Translations under genes and position numbers: made by a program | DNA from: Alphaproteobacteria bacterium | GTDB taxonomy: Bacteria; Pseudomonadota; Alphaproteobacteria; Micropepsales; Micropepsaceae | Assembly: GCA_003139615.1 (NCBI GenBank) | Contig: PLJH01000032.1 | Location: forward strand, 130,722-194,721 | Reading direction: 5' to 3' | Length of the DNA stretch: 64,000 bases | Notes under the pieces: model-generated | Databases searched by the model: none | What the model saw: the letters and a program-made list of their open reading frames with translations, nothing else | What the model was told of the DNA's origin: nothing | Shown: positions 19,501-27,474 of the stretch, one piece after another | Position numbering within the stretch: the stretch's first letter is position 1 | Layout of the letters: every line of letters begins with the position of its first letter

Positions 19501-19679
19501 TGAGAGGAGAATGCCGTGATCGCAATCGGCACCGTCTGGACGTCTTCCGCCCGCTTCTGAGCCGTGACGACCACTTCCTCGATCTGCGCAAAAGCCGGCG
19601 CCGCCAATGCGGTCGACAGCAACAAAACGCTGGTGAACGTCAGCGACCGGCGTGACCGGTTCGTACGCGATGCAGGCAT
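16566..19679 (-). CDS. TonB-dependent outer-membrane receptor
   Basis: 1037 residues, complete. Signal peptide with cleavage after ...AAPAFA (about residue 31), then IEEVVVTAQKR, the TonB-box-like start of the mature protein, a plug domain with VPIAITAF, GIQ-like ADIQIRGIGI and LYGRGAVGGVI, and a long beta-barrel ending FGLKVGIKM. This VTAQKRxEDxQxVPIAI style is typical of the expanded iron-complex/carbohydrate receptor family of sphingomonads and caulobacters. Substrate unknown. No adjacent regulator or transporter genes; followed by its own terminator. Confidence 0.92.
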   Translation of the reverse strand: MPASRTNRSRRSLTFTSVLLLSTALAAPAFAQIEEVVVTAQKRAEDVQTVPIAITAFSSQDLSTKQIKSFDDLQYNVPNVTYARSNFGGGADIQIRGIGITAIGYDAEAGVAVVVDNVFLEDPLLAQSSFYDLSDVEILAGPQSTLYGRGAVGGVIAATTTPPALDAGSAQLMVSYGNYNAKEIEGDVNMPLVTDELAIRIAGDWIDHSGYVTNVFNGSHPDNEDEYNIRGSLRWEPTDHTTIDVSGSISNENDESMRSTKQLCTTDPAGVLGCLPGSAGNGVINPNATFGNIASSQQGFVNTFGNALGTTFGLPNSALLGLFNLLTPPSTFSLPNARQIYTDFDPIYQAHDEFLSGEWKQDIAPWLKADLVLGYDHDSVFSEESYNNVPGNPIPQNNTAGACVSSFTAYATGGAAGSPNLQCAETAFLGTLAAIGGPAYAANYYPYFLNSGGTSTGEIPISKVAGGGIVNGNYSLTPNAEAFDQSDGEANQYSMEMRFDTSFSGPVNFRLGGYYLHEQTTGDYYVNASTLDYPAIMLGGILGALYVPSLCGATGCIFSPSYYHNYGMLNTLTDKAMYGEVYYTAIPDTLKLTGGLRYSEDDKYQVGRIAFLNGGTIDIPAAGLYFTPIGTPGTDNTYINSLSGLPSPAFDVNNAIFREYTGHATVDWTPKVSFTDQTLVYATFSRGYKAGGFNPGVEAGLSVPQTYSPEFINDYEFGTKNTLLNGTLQANADLWYYDYTGLQVSEIENNTSVNQNINSKLYGAEGEFVYQPIDQLQFGLNIAETHTGIANGTYLVDPRNPTGGDPKTVLVKDDTITASSGENCVLYWAGAGNAPSPATLGIPGFTNPNGGSGADQSPIPQNNIQTANYGDCNPSSAQWTALQAAGFVNMDPTTSAGQANIAAYAAQHKFLDGEEENLNGNQLQNTPDFDTTISAQWTQPIGGEYNIVAHVDYYWQSHMWGRIFEDGADYIPGFGNMNVTVQLNAPDNKWYVQAFVKNVFGSANIEGEYLTSPTSGLYTNAVYGDPRLFGLKVGIKM

Positions 19680-19941
19680 TTTTGAGCTCCCCGTTGGAAT
19701 CCCGCCCGACGGCGAGATTTTATAAACACAGCCGCCCTGCTCATCCCGGAGCTATAGGCGTACGACGTGTATCCTCATACAGATTCAGGATAGGTATAAG
19801 CTCTTGAACCGAGCAAGAAGATAATCCGCGAACCCCTTTTTTGGAGCGATTTCGTACAAGCTTGTACCCGGAAAGCCACACTGCGGTTTCGCGGGAAATC
19901 GCGTGCGGAGCCGCCAAACCCATTCTTCGAATCGTGGAGAT

Positions 19942-21150
19942 TCAGGGCCGAAGGCCCAAGCCCCTGACGGCCGCGCGGACCGCCTCCGCACAGCGATGAT
20001 AATCGTCAATCTGGTTATAAATCTGGGCCGATATCCTTAACCAAATCTTACCGGCAAAAGCATGAATGGGCACAATGACCCCATATTCCTGCACCAGCGT
20101 CCGCCGAAGACTCATCGGGATATGTACGTCGGCAGGCGCGTCGCCGAAGCTGAGCGCCGCCATCGCCGGACGCATCTCGGGCGGACCGGAAGCCACCGCA
20201 CTTAAGGAATCGCGCAAGACTTCAGCGCCTTCCAGAGCCAGGAGCCGATTCCGCTCCATCAGTTCGCTGCCGCCAAACGAGTCGTGCGCATCGGCCGAGG
20301 CTCCAAAACAGAGCCAGGGCGTCACGTCGCGAGTCCCTGTCCAATCGAACGCCGCTGTGTAGCCACCGTCCGTTCCGTGAGACAGGATCGCAGGCAATGT
20401 TTCCGCTTGTCGCGACGGGTGCGTCCATAAAAGACCGCAGCCGCGCGGCGCAAACAGCCATTTGTGCGCGTTTCCCGTGTACCAATCCGCCCCGATGGAT
20501 GGCGCGTCGAGCGCGAGTTGGCCCGGCACATGGGCACCATCGACCAGGACCGGGATGCCTAACTTGTGCGCATGGTCAACAAGCAGGCTGACCGGTAGGA
20601 CAAGAGCTGTTGCAGAGGTGATGTGATCGACGATCAGCAATCGCGTTCGCGGCCCGAGGGCCGACGACACGGCCTCGATGACCTGCCCATCGTTCTGCAA
20701 GTATACCGGCAAATCGGCCACCACGACGTTCGCCTCGCGTCGCGATGCCCAGGCGCGCATCGCCTTGAGCACGGCGCCATAGGCGTGGGACGTCGTGACG
20801 ATCTCATCACCGGGCTTGAGGGAAAGCCCTGCGAGAACGCCGTTGACGGCTGAAGTCGCATTCTCGCAAAAGACCCAGTCGGCTTCGCGTCCCCCGAATT
20901 GTTTCGCCACGTGCCCGGCTGCCTGCCGCAACAGACCCGGCAGCTCGAAGGTGAAAAAGCTCGTCGGATCGCGCTCGATCAGCCGGCGCCAGCGTTCCTG
21001 CTCGGCGGCGACCGTCCGCGGCAGTGCGCCGAACGATCCATGGTTCAGATGGACGAGCCCGGGTGCAAGCTCGAACTGCGAGAATATGGCGCCGTCGCCG
21101 GCCGAATCACTGGTGCTTGGGGAATGGTCCAATGGGGAACGGCTGGTCAT
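19942..21150 (-). CDS. PLP-dependent class V aminotransferase (isopenicillin-N-epimerase-like)
   Basis: 402 residues. Fold-type I PLP enzyme: substrate-side LNHGSFGALPR (35-45), phosphate-binding ENATSAVNG (96-104), cofactor Asp in VLVDGAHVPG (D204) and the Schiff-base Lys K230 in GNAHKWLFAPRG. The LNHGSFG and HKWLFAPRG motifs are those of CefD/isopenicillin N epimerase-like and cysteine-desulfurase-related proteins; actual reaction unknown. The start overlaps the end of the upstream DUF4389 gene by 44 bases, so a later alternative start cannot be excluded, but none with a good ribosome site is seen. Last gene of a four-gene minus-strand run. Confidence 0.85.
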   Translation of the reverse strand: MTSRSPLDHSPSTSDSAGDGAIFSQFELAPGLVHLNHGSFGALPRTVAAEQERWRRLIERDPTSFFTFELPGLLRQAAGHVAKQFGGREADWVFCENATSAVNGVLAGLSLKPGDEIVTTSHAYGAVLKAMRAWASRREANVVVADLPVYLQNDGQVIEAVSSALGPRTRLLIVDHITSATALVLPVSLLVDHAHKLGIPVLVDGAHVPGQLALDAPSIGADWYTGNAHKWLFAPRGCGLLWTHPSRQAETLPAILSHGTDGGYTAAFDWTGTRDVTPWLCFGASADAHDSFGGSELMERNRLLALEGAEVLRDSLSAVASGPPEMRPAMAALSFGDAPADVHIPMSLRRTLVQEYGVIVPIHAFAGKIWLRISAQIYNQIDDYHRCAEAVRAAVRGLGLRP

Positions 21151-21418
21151 CGCGGACGAAGGTGATGAAAGCGAGCAATTCCCATAGATATTGCACCAGG
21201 CTGAAGCTGAAGTTCCGCAACTCTTCGTTGACGCGGCCAGTGACCGCCAGAACGACGAATTGCGCCAGACTCAGCAATAATATGATCCAGAACACGAACC
21301 ACGCCACTACAGAAAATCCGATCGCGTAGAGCAGACGGACAACGGGGAAAGGCGCACGATCGACTGGCTGGGTCGGTTGGGCAGTGCTGTCCCCATTCGC
21401 AGGATGAGTGTCTGTCAC
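21107..21418 (-). CDS. DUF4389 family membrane protein
   Basis: 103 residues from a GTG at 21418 preceded at seven bases by GGAGGG. A short polar N-terminus is followed by two membrane segments (RLLYAIGFSVVAWFVFWIIL and LAQFVVLAVTGRV region) and the DUF4389 signature NEELRNFSFSLVQYLWELLAFITF with a C-terminal DDQPFPIGPFP. Function unknown. The longer open frame to 21640 would be antisense-free but lacks a ribosome site and coding character. Between the rhomboid gene and the PLP enzyme. Confidence 0.8.
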   Translation of the reverse strand: MTDTHPANGDSTAQPTQPVDRAPFPVVRLLYAIGFSVVAWFVFWIILLLSLAQFVVLAVTGRVNEELRNFSFSLVQYLWELLAFITFVRDDQPFPIGPFPKHQ

Positions 21419-21479
21419 GAAAAGCCCTCCAAGGGCGGCGAACCCGCCTGCCCCATATCTATTGGCTGCCGCTGCGGAT

Positions 21480-22268
21480 TCAAGCGGACCGCCTTTCAAT
21501 GACATCGCCCAGCATCCAGTTCCGGGCCGCAAGAAACGGCCCGACCAGCAACAGTCCCGTAGCAAATCCACCCAGATGCACCTGCCAAGCGACGGTGTGC
21601 GACCCGGCGCCGGCTCCCAAACCCGTGAGCGCAGCGACACTATTGAACGCCGCCCAGCCGAGAGACCAAATCAGGACCCGGATCGAAAGAATCGGGATCA
21701 GGGGAGCCCGCCCGTCGTTCCGGAAAATCGGGTAGCGAAAAATACGAACAGCAGCGGCCATGATACCGGCTGCGCCGGCCGAGGCGCCGAGGAACGGCGC
21801 GACAGCTCCCCAGTCAAATGCGAGTTCGATCAGCGCTCCAATCACGCCGCAAACAATAAAGAGACTCAAGAACACGAGCCCACCGCAGCGGCGCGCGACG
21901 ATCCAACCGAACAACGCGATCCATACGACGTTGATCAGGAAGTGAGTCAGGCTCTCGTGAAGAAACATGTAGCTGAAAAAGGGAACTGCGCGATCGAACA
22001 GAGACCCCGGGTCGACACTGTGCGTGGAGATGAAATGTGCCGAATAGCGTGCCGGATAAAAGGCGAAACGGGCGAAGATGACGTTCAGGGTCTGAGCCGA
22101 CGCCATAACTTCTGCGGTATACACAATGGCGAACACCGCAAGCAGGCCCAGGACCGTCACAGGCACACGGAGCAACGGTTGACGCTGCGAGGGATCCTGA
22201 GCGACGGCCAACACACTATCCTGTGCGGCCGGCCGCCAGCGCTGCTTCGACCAACGGTAGCCGGTCAT
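21480..22268 (-). CDS. Rhomboid family intramembrane serine protease
   Basis: 262 residues with about six transmembrane helices. The catalytic Ser is S163 in FLGASAGAAG and the catalytic His H231 in QVHLGGFATG; the HESLTHFLINVVW stretch (104-116) matches the conserved rhomboid loop/helix. Rhomboids cleave membrane proteins within or near their transmembrane segments; substrate unknown. A long segment between helices 1 and 2 (residues 60-95) is polar and unusual in length. The start overlaps the upstream isomerase gene by 53 bases, or a later start is used. Confidence 0.88.
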   Translation of the reverse strand: MTGYRWSKQRWRPAAQDSVLAVAQDPSQRQPLLRVPVTVLGLLAVFAIVYTAEVMASAQTLNVIFARFAFYPARYSAHFISTHSVDPGSLFDRAVPFFSYMFLHESLTHFLINVVWIALFGWIVARRCGGLVFLSLFIVCGVIGALIELAFDWGAVAPFLGASAGAAGIMAAAVRIFRYPIFRNDGRAPLIPILSIRVLIWSLGWAAFNSVAALTGLGAGAGSHTVAWQVHLGGFATGLLLVGPFLAARNWMLGDVIERRSA

Positions 22269-22827
22269 TGCCGAAATACATATCGCTGCTGTTCACGAAC
22301 ATCGTCGGCGAGCCGAATCCGCCGCGTGCAATCACCTCTTCGGTGTTGACGCGCAGTCTGTCCTTTACCTCAGGAGCCTCGCTTCGCGCGAGCAATGCAT
22401 CCCCGTCGAGGCCGGCTCTCTGCGCGATCTTCGCCAGTACATCTTTTCGGCTGATGTCTTCGAGATCGCCCCAATAAGTTTCGAACGCGGCCCGTGCGAA
22501 CGGCAGGAGCGCGCCTTTTTCGTCTGCCGCGATCACACAGCGCATGACGGAAACCGCGCGGACCGGAAACATGGGAGGTTTGCCGATCCGGATACCGCAC
22601 AGACGTGCCCAATCCTGCAAGTCTTTCTCATAATAGGACGCTTTGCGCGGTTCCGGATTGGCCCTGCGGTCATAAACGTCCCGGTTCACTTCATTAAAGA
22701 CGCCGCCAACCAGGATCGGTCGCCAGACCACCGCAGCCTTGGTGCGTTCGAGCAAAGCCGGCAGCCGCGTGAACGCGAGATAGGTCCAGGGCGAAGAGCA
22801 GTCGAAAAAGAACTCGAGCGTCGCCAC
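22216..22827 (-). CDS. DsbA-like 2-hydroxychromene-2-carboxylate isomerase family protein
   Basis: 203 residues, thioredoxin-fold kappa-class GST-like. Begins LEFFFDCSSPWTYLAFTRLP, the family signature in which Ser replaces the redox Cys, and ends GGFGSPTMFVNSSDMYFGNDRLPLVEAAL. Family members isomerise hydroxychromene-carboxylate during naphthalene degradation or act as glutathione-dependent enzymes; no degradation genes surround it here, so the reaction is open. First gene of the isomerase-rhomboid-DUF4389-PLP run. Confidence 0.87.
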   Translation of the reverse strand: MATLEFFFDCSSPWTYLAFTRLPALLERTKAAVVWRPILVGGVFNEVNRDVYDRRANPEPRKASYYEKDLQDWARLCGIRIGKPPMFPVRAVSVMRCVIAADEKGALLPFARAAFETYWGDLEDISRKDVLAKIAQRAGLDGDALLARSEAPEVKDRLRVNTEEVIARGGFGSPTMFVNSSDMYFGNDRLPLVEAALAAGRTG

Positions 22828-22963
22828 GCGGGCCTCCGGACGGGGATCGGCGGGAAACTAGCGGTGTTCGTCCCGCAATGGAACACATCGAGCACTTAAC
22901 GGGCATTAAGGCTTGGCACGGCGGTTGCTCCACAGGTCTCCGAGACCGGAGGGGCAACCCATC

Positions 22964-23446
22964 ATGCCGCAGAGAATGAAACAATTATACGTCTTGGCCG
23001 CGAGCGGGTTGGCCGGCTTGGCACTTTCGAGTGCCGCGCATGCCCAGGAATACGACAATTCCAACGATTACAGCCATCCCTACGGCATGGCCGCGAACAG
23101 CACGAATGCGCCCGTGACGGGCTCGCTGCGCGACAGCAACGGAAATCTCGAGGTGGTCAACGGGCAATTCCTGAGTTCTGCGATGACCCAGCAATCCGGC
23201 GTGCAAAATATGAACCCACTGACGGGAGGCGTGTTCGGCTCTTCGTCGATGTCGCTCGGTTCGTCGCAATCGGGTTCGGTCATGACCGGCACCGGTGTCG
23301 GCACCCAGACCTCGACCGGCACGGCAACTGCAATCGGCAACTCACTGAACGTCATCACAACCGGAAACAACAACACCGTCATCGTGAATTCGCGGCAGGT
23401 CAATAACGGCAATCAAACCGCGACTTCAACGACCAGCGGCCAATAG
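22964..23446 (+). CDS. hfaA: Holdfast anchor protein HfaA-like
   Basis: 160 residues with a signal peptide ending ...SSAAHAQ (about residue 27). The mature part is rich in Asn, Gly, Ser and Thr with curlin-like repeats (GNSLNVITTGNNNTVIVNSRQVNNGNQ), as in HfaA, the small outer-membrane amyloid-like protein that fixes the polysaccharide holdfast to the Caulobacter cell. Assignment rests on this composition plus the following CsgG/HfaB-like lipoprotein and HfaD-like gene in the same order. ATG 22964 follows GGAGGGG at 22948-22954; an internal ATG 12 bases on is possible. Confidence 0.78.
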   Translation: MPQRMKQLYVLAASGLAGLALSSAAHAQEYDNSNDYSHPYGMAANSTNAPVTGSLRDSNGNLEVVNGQFLSSAMTQQSGVQNMNPLTGGVFGSSSMSLGSSQSGSVMTGTGVGTQTSTGTATAIGNSLNVITTGNNNTVIVNSRQVNNGNQTATSTTSGQ

Positions 23447-23474
23447 ACAACCAAAGGAAAAGGGAGCCCCTCCC

Positions 23475-24524
23475 ATGACCAAGCGCGGACGTAGCCACCT
23501 CATCAAACCTCTTGTGTTCGCGCTTGCCGCGGTCGCACTGGCGGGTTGCATTTCACCGGAAGCCGACAGCACGACCGGGCGTTACACCGCACCCATCGGC
23601 GGCTCGCCCGTGATCGCAAACGAAACGCCCTATTCCGACGCGTTGCGTTGCCTTGGCGGCTTTGTCCGCCAGCATCCGATGCGCGTGGCGGTGGGACAGA
23701 TCGCCGACTACACCGGCAAAATGGAATCCGACAACAGCGGCCGCAAACTGACGCAAGGTGCGGCTTTGATGGCGATGTCGGCACTTTCCAAGGCGGGCGT
23801 TCCGCTCGTCGAACGCTTCGACACATCCGTGGCGGAGATGGAACTCAAATACGCCAACAACAAGCTCATTACCGACGACAAGCAGCAGAACGCACCTCCG
23901 GGTGACTACCGCAAGATCATGGCGGGCTCCATTCCGGGCTCCGACTATTATCTTGTGGGCGGCATCACGGAATTGAATTTCAATATCCGTTCTGCAGGCG
24001 CGAATGCCGACGGCGGAGCAACCACCGCCACAGGCGCCGCCGGCACCGCAGGCGTGAACATGTATGTGATGAATGTCGGTCTCGACCTCCGGCTCGTCGA
24101 TACCAACACGCTCGAAGTCGTCGACGTCATTTCCTATCAGAAGCAGATCATCGGCCGGCAGGTCCAGGCGGGCGTGTTCGACTTCCTGGGGTCGACGTTC
24201 TTCGACGCCAGCGCCGGCGAAAGCGCCCTCGAACCCATCCAGCTCGCGGTTCGCTCCGTGATCGAGCGTGCCGTTCTGGAAACGATCGCTCGTCTCTATC
24301 ACACGCCATCCAGCGCCTGCACGGCAGGCCTCGGAACGGCTTCCGACCCACTCGCCGGACCGGGGGATCGCGCCGCACAACTTGCCCGCATGAATTCCAA
24401 CAGCCCAGCAACCACTGAAACAGTCCAGGAGATTCACAATGACACGACTCATCAAGATCCTTATCACTGGTACAGCTCTGACGATCCTGCCACTGAATCT
24501 GGCCTTCGCGGACGGGTCGACTAA
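23475..24524 (+). CDS. hfaB: Holdfast anchor lipoprotein HfaB (CsgG family)
   Basis: 349 residues. Lipoprotein signal with lipobox LAGC, Cys at residue 25. The CsgG core is visible: MRVAVGQIADYTGKM, ITEFNF-like GGITELNFNIRS, NVGLDLRLVDTNTLEVVDVISYQKQIIG and VRSVIERAVLETI. CsgG forms the outer-membrane curli secretion pore; HfaB is its holdfast paralogue needed for HfaA and HfaD export. Starts 28 bases after hfaA with a good ribosome site (AAAGGGAG). Its 3' end overlaps hfaD by 86 bases in another frame. Confidence 0.9.
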   Translation: MTKRGRSHLIKPLVFALAAVALAGCISPEADSTTGRYTAPIGGSPVIANETPYSDALRCLGGFVRQHPMRVAVGQIADYTGKMESDNSGRKLTQGAALMAMSALSKAGVPLVERFDTSVAEMELKYANNKLITDDKQQNAPPGDYRKIMAGSIPGSDYYLVGGITELNFNIRSAGANADGGATTATGAAGTAGVNMYVMNVGLDLRLVDTNTLEVVDVISYQKQIIGRQVQAGVFDFLGSTFFDASAGESALEPIQLAVRSVIERAVLETIARLYHTPSSACTAGLGTASDPLAGPGDRAAQLARMNSNSPATTETVQEIHNDTTHQDPYHWYSSDDPATESGLRGRVD

Positions 24525-25095
24525 CGGCAACGGAAGCAATGTTCTGAACGGCCAGATCGACTTTCAAGTCACTTCGTCGAATCTGAACACAAATGTCGCT
24601 ACGGTGACCGGCAATGTGTCCAATGCGTCCTCAGCCGTGGGCAACAACCTCGAAGTCGTGACGCTGGACAACACCCATGTGACGAACGACCAATATGTTT
24701 CGGGGGTGTCGATCTCGGCAGATCAGACCGCGAACGTTAACGCCGTTTCAGGCACCGTGAATCTGCAGTCTCAGGCCATTTGCAACGCGGCCGACGTGTC
24801 CACCGATCCGCACGTGGCGGCCGTCAACAGCAACCAGGTCTGCAACGCGAACGATCCGTCTTCGTATCTGAACGCCAATGTTTCCAATATCGGCAACGAT
24901 GTGACGCTCGGCGCCACTTCAGTCGGCAACAGCTTCTCCGAAGACACCAACGCCGCGACGATGCCTGTGCAGAACCAGCAGACGAACAATTCGAATATCG
25001 CCGCGACCGTAAATTCGACCGTCTACAACGTCAACGGCAACGTGTCGGTCAATTCCTCGGCAATCGGCAACAACGCGCAGATCATCCATTATTGA
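24439..25095 (+). CDS. hfaD: Holdfast anchor protein HfaD-like
   Basis: 218 residues. Signal peptide ends ...NLAFA (about residue 24). The rest is Asn/Val/Ser-rich with repeated VGNN, VSNIGND and VNSSAIGNNAQI units, a low-complexity beta-solenoid or amyloid-like pattern. Third in order after hfaA and hfaB, matching the Caulobacter hfaABD arrangement. Translation starts 86 bases before the hfaB stop at an ATG preceded by CAGGAG. No hfaC-like ABC ATPase follows; an OPT transporter does. A strong terminator closes the operon. Confidence 0.75.
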   Translation: MTRLIKILITGTALTILPLNLAFADGSTNGNGSNVLNGQIDFQVTSSNLNTNVATVTGNVSNASSAVGNNLEVVTLDNTHVTNDQYVSGVSISADQTANVNAVSGTVNLQSQAICNAADVSTDPHVAAVNSNQVCNANDPSSYLNANVSNIGNDVTLGATSVGNSFSEDTNAATMPVQNQQTNNSNIAATVNSTVYNVNGNVSVNSSAIGNNAQIIHY

Positions 25096-25142
25096 TCCTC
25101 GTTTACGCGCCGGCGTCTTAAGGGGCAACTGAGACGTCGACT

Positions 25143-25173
25143 GAGGGAGGGCTTCGGCCCTCCCTCTTTTTTT
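25143..25173 (+). terminator. Rho-independent terminator of the hfa operon
   Basis: Perfect 10-bp stem (25143-25152 with 25157-25166), a TTCG tetraloop and seven T (25167-25173). The T run and following GCGTCTG are repeated directly 16 bases downstream (25183-25196), a small duplication. Confidence 0.95.
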
Positions 25174-25248
25174 GCGTCTGACTTTTTTTGCGTCTGCCGC
25201 GTGATCGTTTAACGTGCCGACCGGATTCGCGAGCTCACGGGGACTGGC

Positions 25249-27222
25249 ATGGCGCAGGGGGAGCAGGCTCGGGTCGTCGAGCTGACGGTTCGAGGCATCG
25301 TCCTCGGCATACTGATCACCACGGCCTTTACGGCCGCCAACGTCTATCTCGGATTGAAGGTGGGATTGACCTTCGCCACCTCGATTCCCGCCGCGGTGAT
25401 CTCGATGGCGGTGCTCTCGGCCTTCAAGGGCGCCACGATCCTCGAGAACAACATCGTGCAGACGGTGGCGTCGGCGGCGGGCACGCTCTCGGCCATCATT
25501 TTCGTGCTGCCGGGCCTCGTCATCGTGGGCGCCTGGGCGGGCTTTCCGTTCTGGACGACATTCCTCATTTGCGCCGCGGGTGGGATTCTCGGCGTGCTGT
25601 TCACGATTCCGCTGCGCCGCGCGATGGTGACGACATCGGACCTTCCCTATCCGGAAGGCGTCGCCGCCGCCGAAGTGCTGGAAGTGGGTTCGCGCGCGCG
25701 TGAAGCCGTTGAGGGCGCCGAAAATGAAACGCGCGAAGGGCTGCTCGCCGTGGTGTACGGCGCGATCGCCTCTGCGGCGCTCGCGGCCTTCGCCGCCACG
25801 CAGATCATGGCGGGCGAGGTCACGGGCTTCTTCCGCGTCCGCACGAATTCCGTCAGCGGCTACGACATGTCTTTCTCGCTCGCGCTGGTTGGTGCCGGCT
25901 ACCTCGTCGGCATTTCCGTCGGCATGGCGATGCTCCTCGGCCTTTTGATCGCATGGGCTGCCGCCGTCCCCATTCTCACCTCCCTGCAGGGAGCAAGCGC
26001 CGCGGATATCGGCACGCGCGCAATGGATGTGTGGGCGCACGACGTGCGCTTCATCGGCGCCGGCGCAATCGGCGTCGCCGCAATCTGGACGCTGCTGAAG
26101 CTTGCAGGCCCCGTCGTGAGAGGCGTGATTGGAACGATGACGGCTTCGCGTGCGCGCACGCAGGGAACCGCCGACCGCCGCGACACCGACATGGGCTTCG
26201 GTTGGATCGCGTTGCTGGCGGTCGCGAGCCTCGCAGTGACCGCCTATGTCCTCTTCGACTTCCTCAGGCCCACGCTGCTTGCGTCTCAATCGATGGCGCT
26301 CGTCGTCACGGCGCTCCCCTTCATCTTCTTCGGCGGATTTCTGGTCGCCGCGATCTGCGGTTACATGGCGGGTCTCATCGGCGCCTCCAACAGCCCGATT
26401 TCGGGCGTCGGCATCCTCGCGATTCTCACCTGCGCCGCACTGCTCGTCGCGGTCGCGCATACAAGCGCCGATTCGCGCAGCGCGCTCGTCGCCTATGCGC
26501 TTGTCGTGACGGCGGTCGTCTTCGCCATCGCCACGATCTCCAACAACAACCTCCAGGATCTGAAGACGGGACAGCTTGTCGGGGCGACACCGAGCGCGCA
26601 GCAATGGGCGCTCGTCATCGGCGTGATCGCGGGAGCCGCCGTCATTCCGCCCGTGCTCAACCTGCTCGCGCAAGCCTATGGCTTCGCGGGAGGGCCGCAT
26701 CCGGCAGGCGCGGTCGGCAAGCCGCTCGGCGCGCCGCAGGCGAATTTGATTTCGGCGCTGGCTCTGGGTGTGATCGAGCAGAAGCTCGATGCGGTGATGC
26801 TCGGGATCGGTTGCGCGCTCGGCGCAGTCCTTGTCGCGCTCGACGAATTCATGGGCTGGCGCAAATGGCTGAGGCTGCCGCCGCTCGCGGTCGGCATCGG
26901 CATCTATCTTCCCATGTCCGCGACCTTGCCCGTCGTCATCGGCGCGGTGATCGGTTATTGGTACGACGGACGTGTCGCGCGCCGGAAAGATGTCGAATAT
27001 CGCAAGCGCCTCGGCGTGCTTGTCGCATCGGGAATGATCGTGGGCGAAAGTCTCCTTGGCGTACTGGTCGCGGGCCTCATCGTCATCCATGTGCCGCTCG
27101 CGCTCGTGCCGGACGATTTCGCGCCCGCCAACTGGATCGGGCTCGCCGCCTTCGTGCTCCTGATCGTCATACTCTACGGCTGGATGCTGCGGCGGCCGGA
27201 GAAACTCACGACTGATAACTAA
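25249..27222 (+). CDS. OPT family oligopeptide (or metal-chelate) transporter
   Basis: 657 residues, about 15 hydrophobic segments, inner membrane. Family motifs: ELTVRGIVLGILITTAFTAANVYLGLKVGLT at the N-terminus (NVYLGLK), SDLPYPEGVAAAEVL near 125-140, GLIGASNSPISGVGI near 380-395 and LPPLAVGIGIYLP near 545. The NPIS-like SNSPISG motif is the OPT signature. Bacterial OPT proteins import peptides or metal-peptide complexes, energised by protons. Monocistronic, between the hfa terminator and a palindromic repeat. Confidence 0.93.
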   Translation: MAQGEQARVVELTVRGIVLGILITTAFTAANVYLGLKVGLTFATSIPAAVISMAVLSAFKGATILENNIVQTVASAAGTLSAIIFVLPGLVIVGAWAGFPFWTTFLICAAGGILGVLFTIPLRRAMVTTSDLPYPEGVAAAEVLEVGSRAREAVEGAENETREGLLAVVYGAIASAALAAFAATQIMAGEVTGFFRVRTNSVSGYDMSFSLALVGAGYLVGISVGMAMLLGLLIAWAAAVPILTSLQGASAADIGTRAMDVWAHDVRFIGAGAIGVAAIWTLLKLAGPVVRGVIGTMTASRARTQGTADRRDTDMGFGWIALLAVASLAVTAYVLFDFLRPTLLASQSMALVVTALPFIFFGGFLVAAICGYMAGLIGASNSPISGVGILAILTCAALLVAVAHTSADSRSALVAYALVVTAVVFAIATISNNNLQDLKTGQLVGATPSAQQWALVIGVIAGAAVIPPVLNLLAQAYGFAGGPHPAGAVGKPLGAPQANLISALALGVIEQKLDAVMLGIGCALGAVLVALDEFMGWRKWLRLPPLAVGIGIYLPMSATLPVVIGAVIGYWYDGRVARRKDVEYRKRLGVLVASGMIVGESLLGVLVAGLIVIHVPLALVPDDFAPANWIGLAAFVLLIVILYGWMLRRPEKLTTDN

Positions 27223-27237
27223 GACGCCGGTAGCCTC

Positions 27238-27426
27238 TTTAACGCGGAGGTCGCAGAGGACGCGCGGGGGACGCGGTGGAGGCGGCGTTTCCGGCTTGAC
27301 CCTTGACAAGAAATTCTGCGCGGCATTCGCCGCGCGGCAATTCATTGAGACGATCGCGCAAGCTGCTCGTCAAACACGCAAGTTCCCCTGCGCCCACTGC
27401 GTATCCTCTGCGACCTCCGCGTTAAA
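27238..27426. repeat. Palindromic dispersed repeat, copy 1
   Basis: Perfect 23-bp terminal inverted repeats (27238-27260 and 27404-27426), starting TTTAACGCGGAGGTCGCAGA. The centre has a second hairpin, AAATTCTGCGCGGC...GCCGCGCGGCAATT, near 27308-27345. The core and the outer arms resemble the element at 55880-56019, so the two belong to one family. No coding sequence is seen. Size and structure suggest a REP/MITE-like non-autonomous element or a long terminator-like hairpin after the OPT gene. Confidence 0.8.
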
Positions 27427-27474
27427 AATGCCACCGCCCTATGGCTGGAGAATGCGTCAAGGGCGTCAAGTTTC

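Noticed and set aside
19741..19923. 60-codon minus-strand open frame between the TonB receptor and the PLP enzyme
   Set aside because: No ribosome site, no family pattern and no promoter; the 260-base gap is treated as non-coding.
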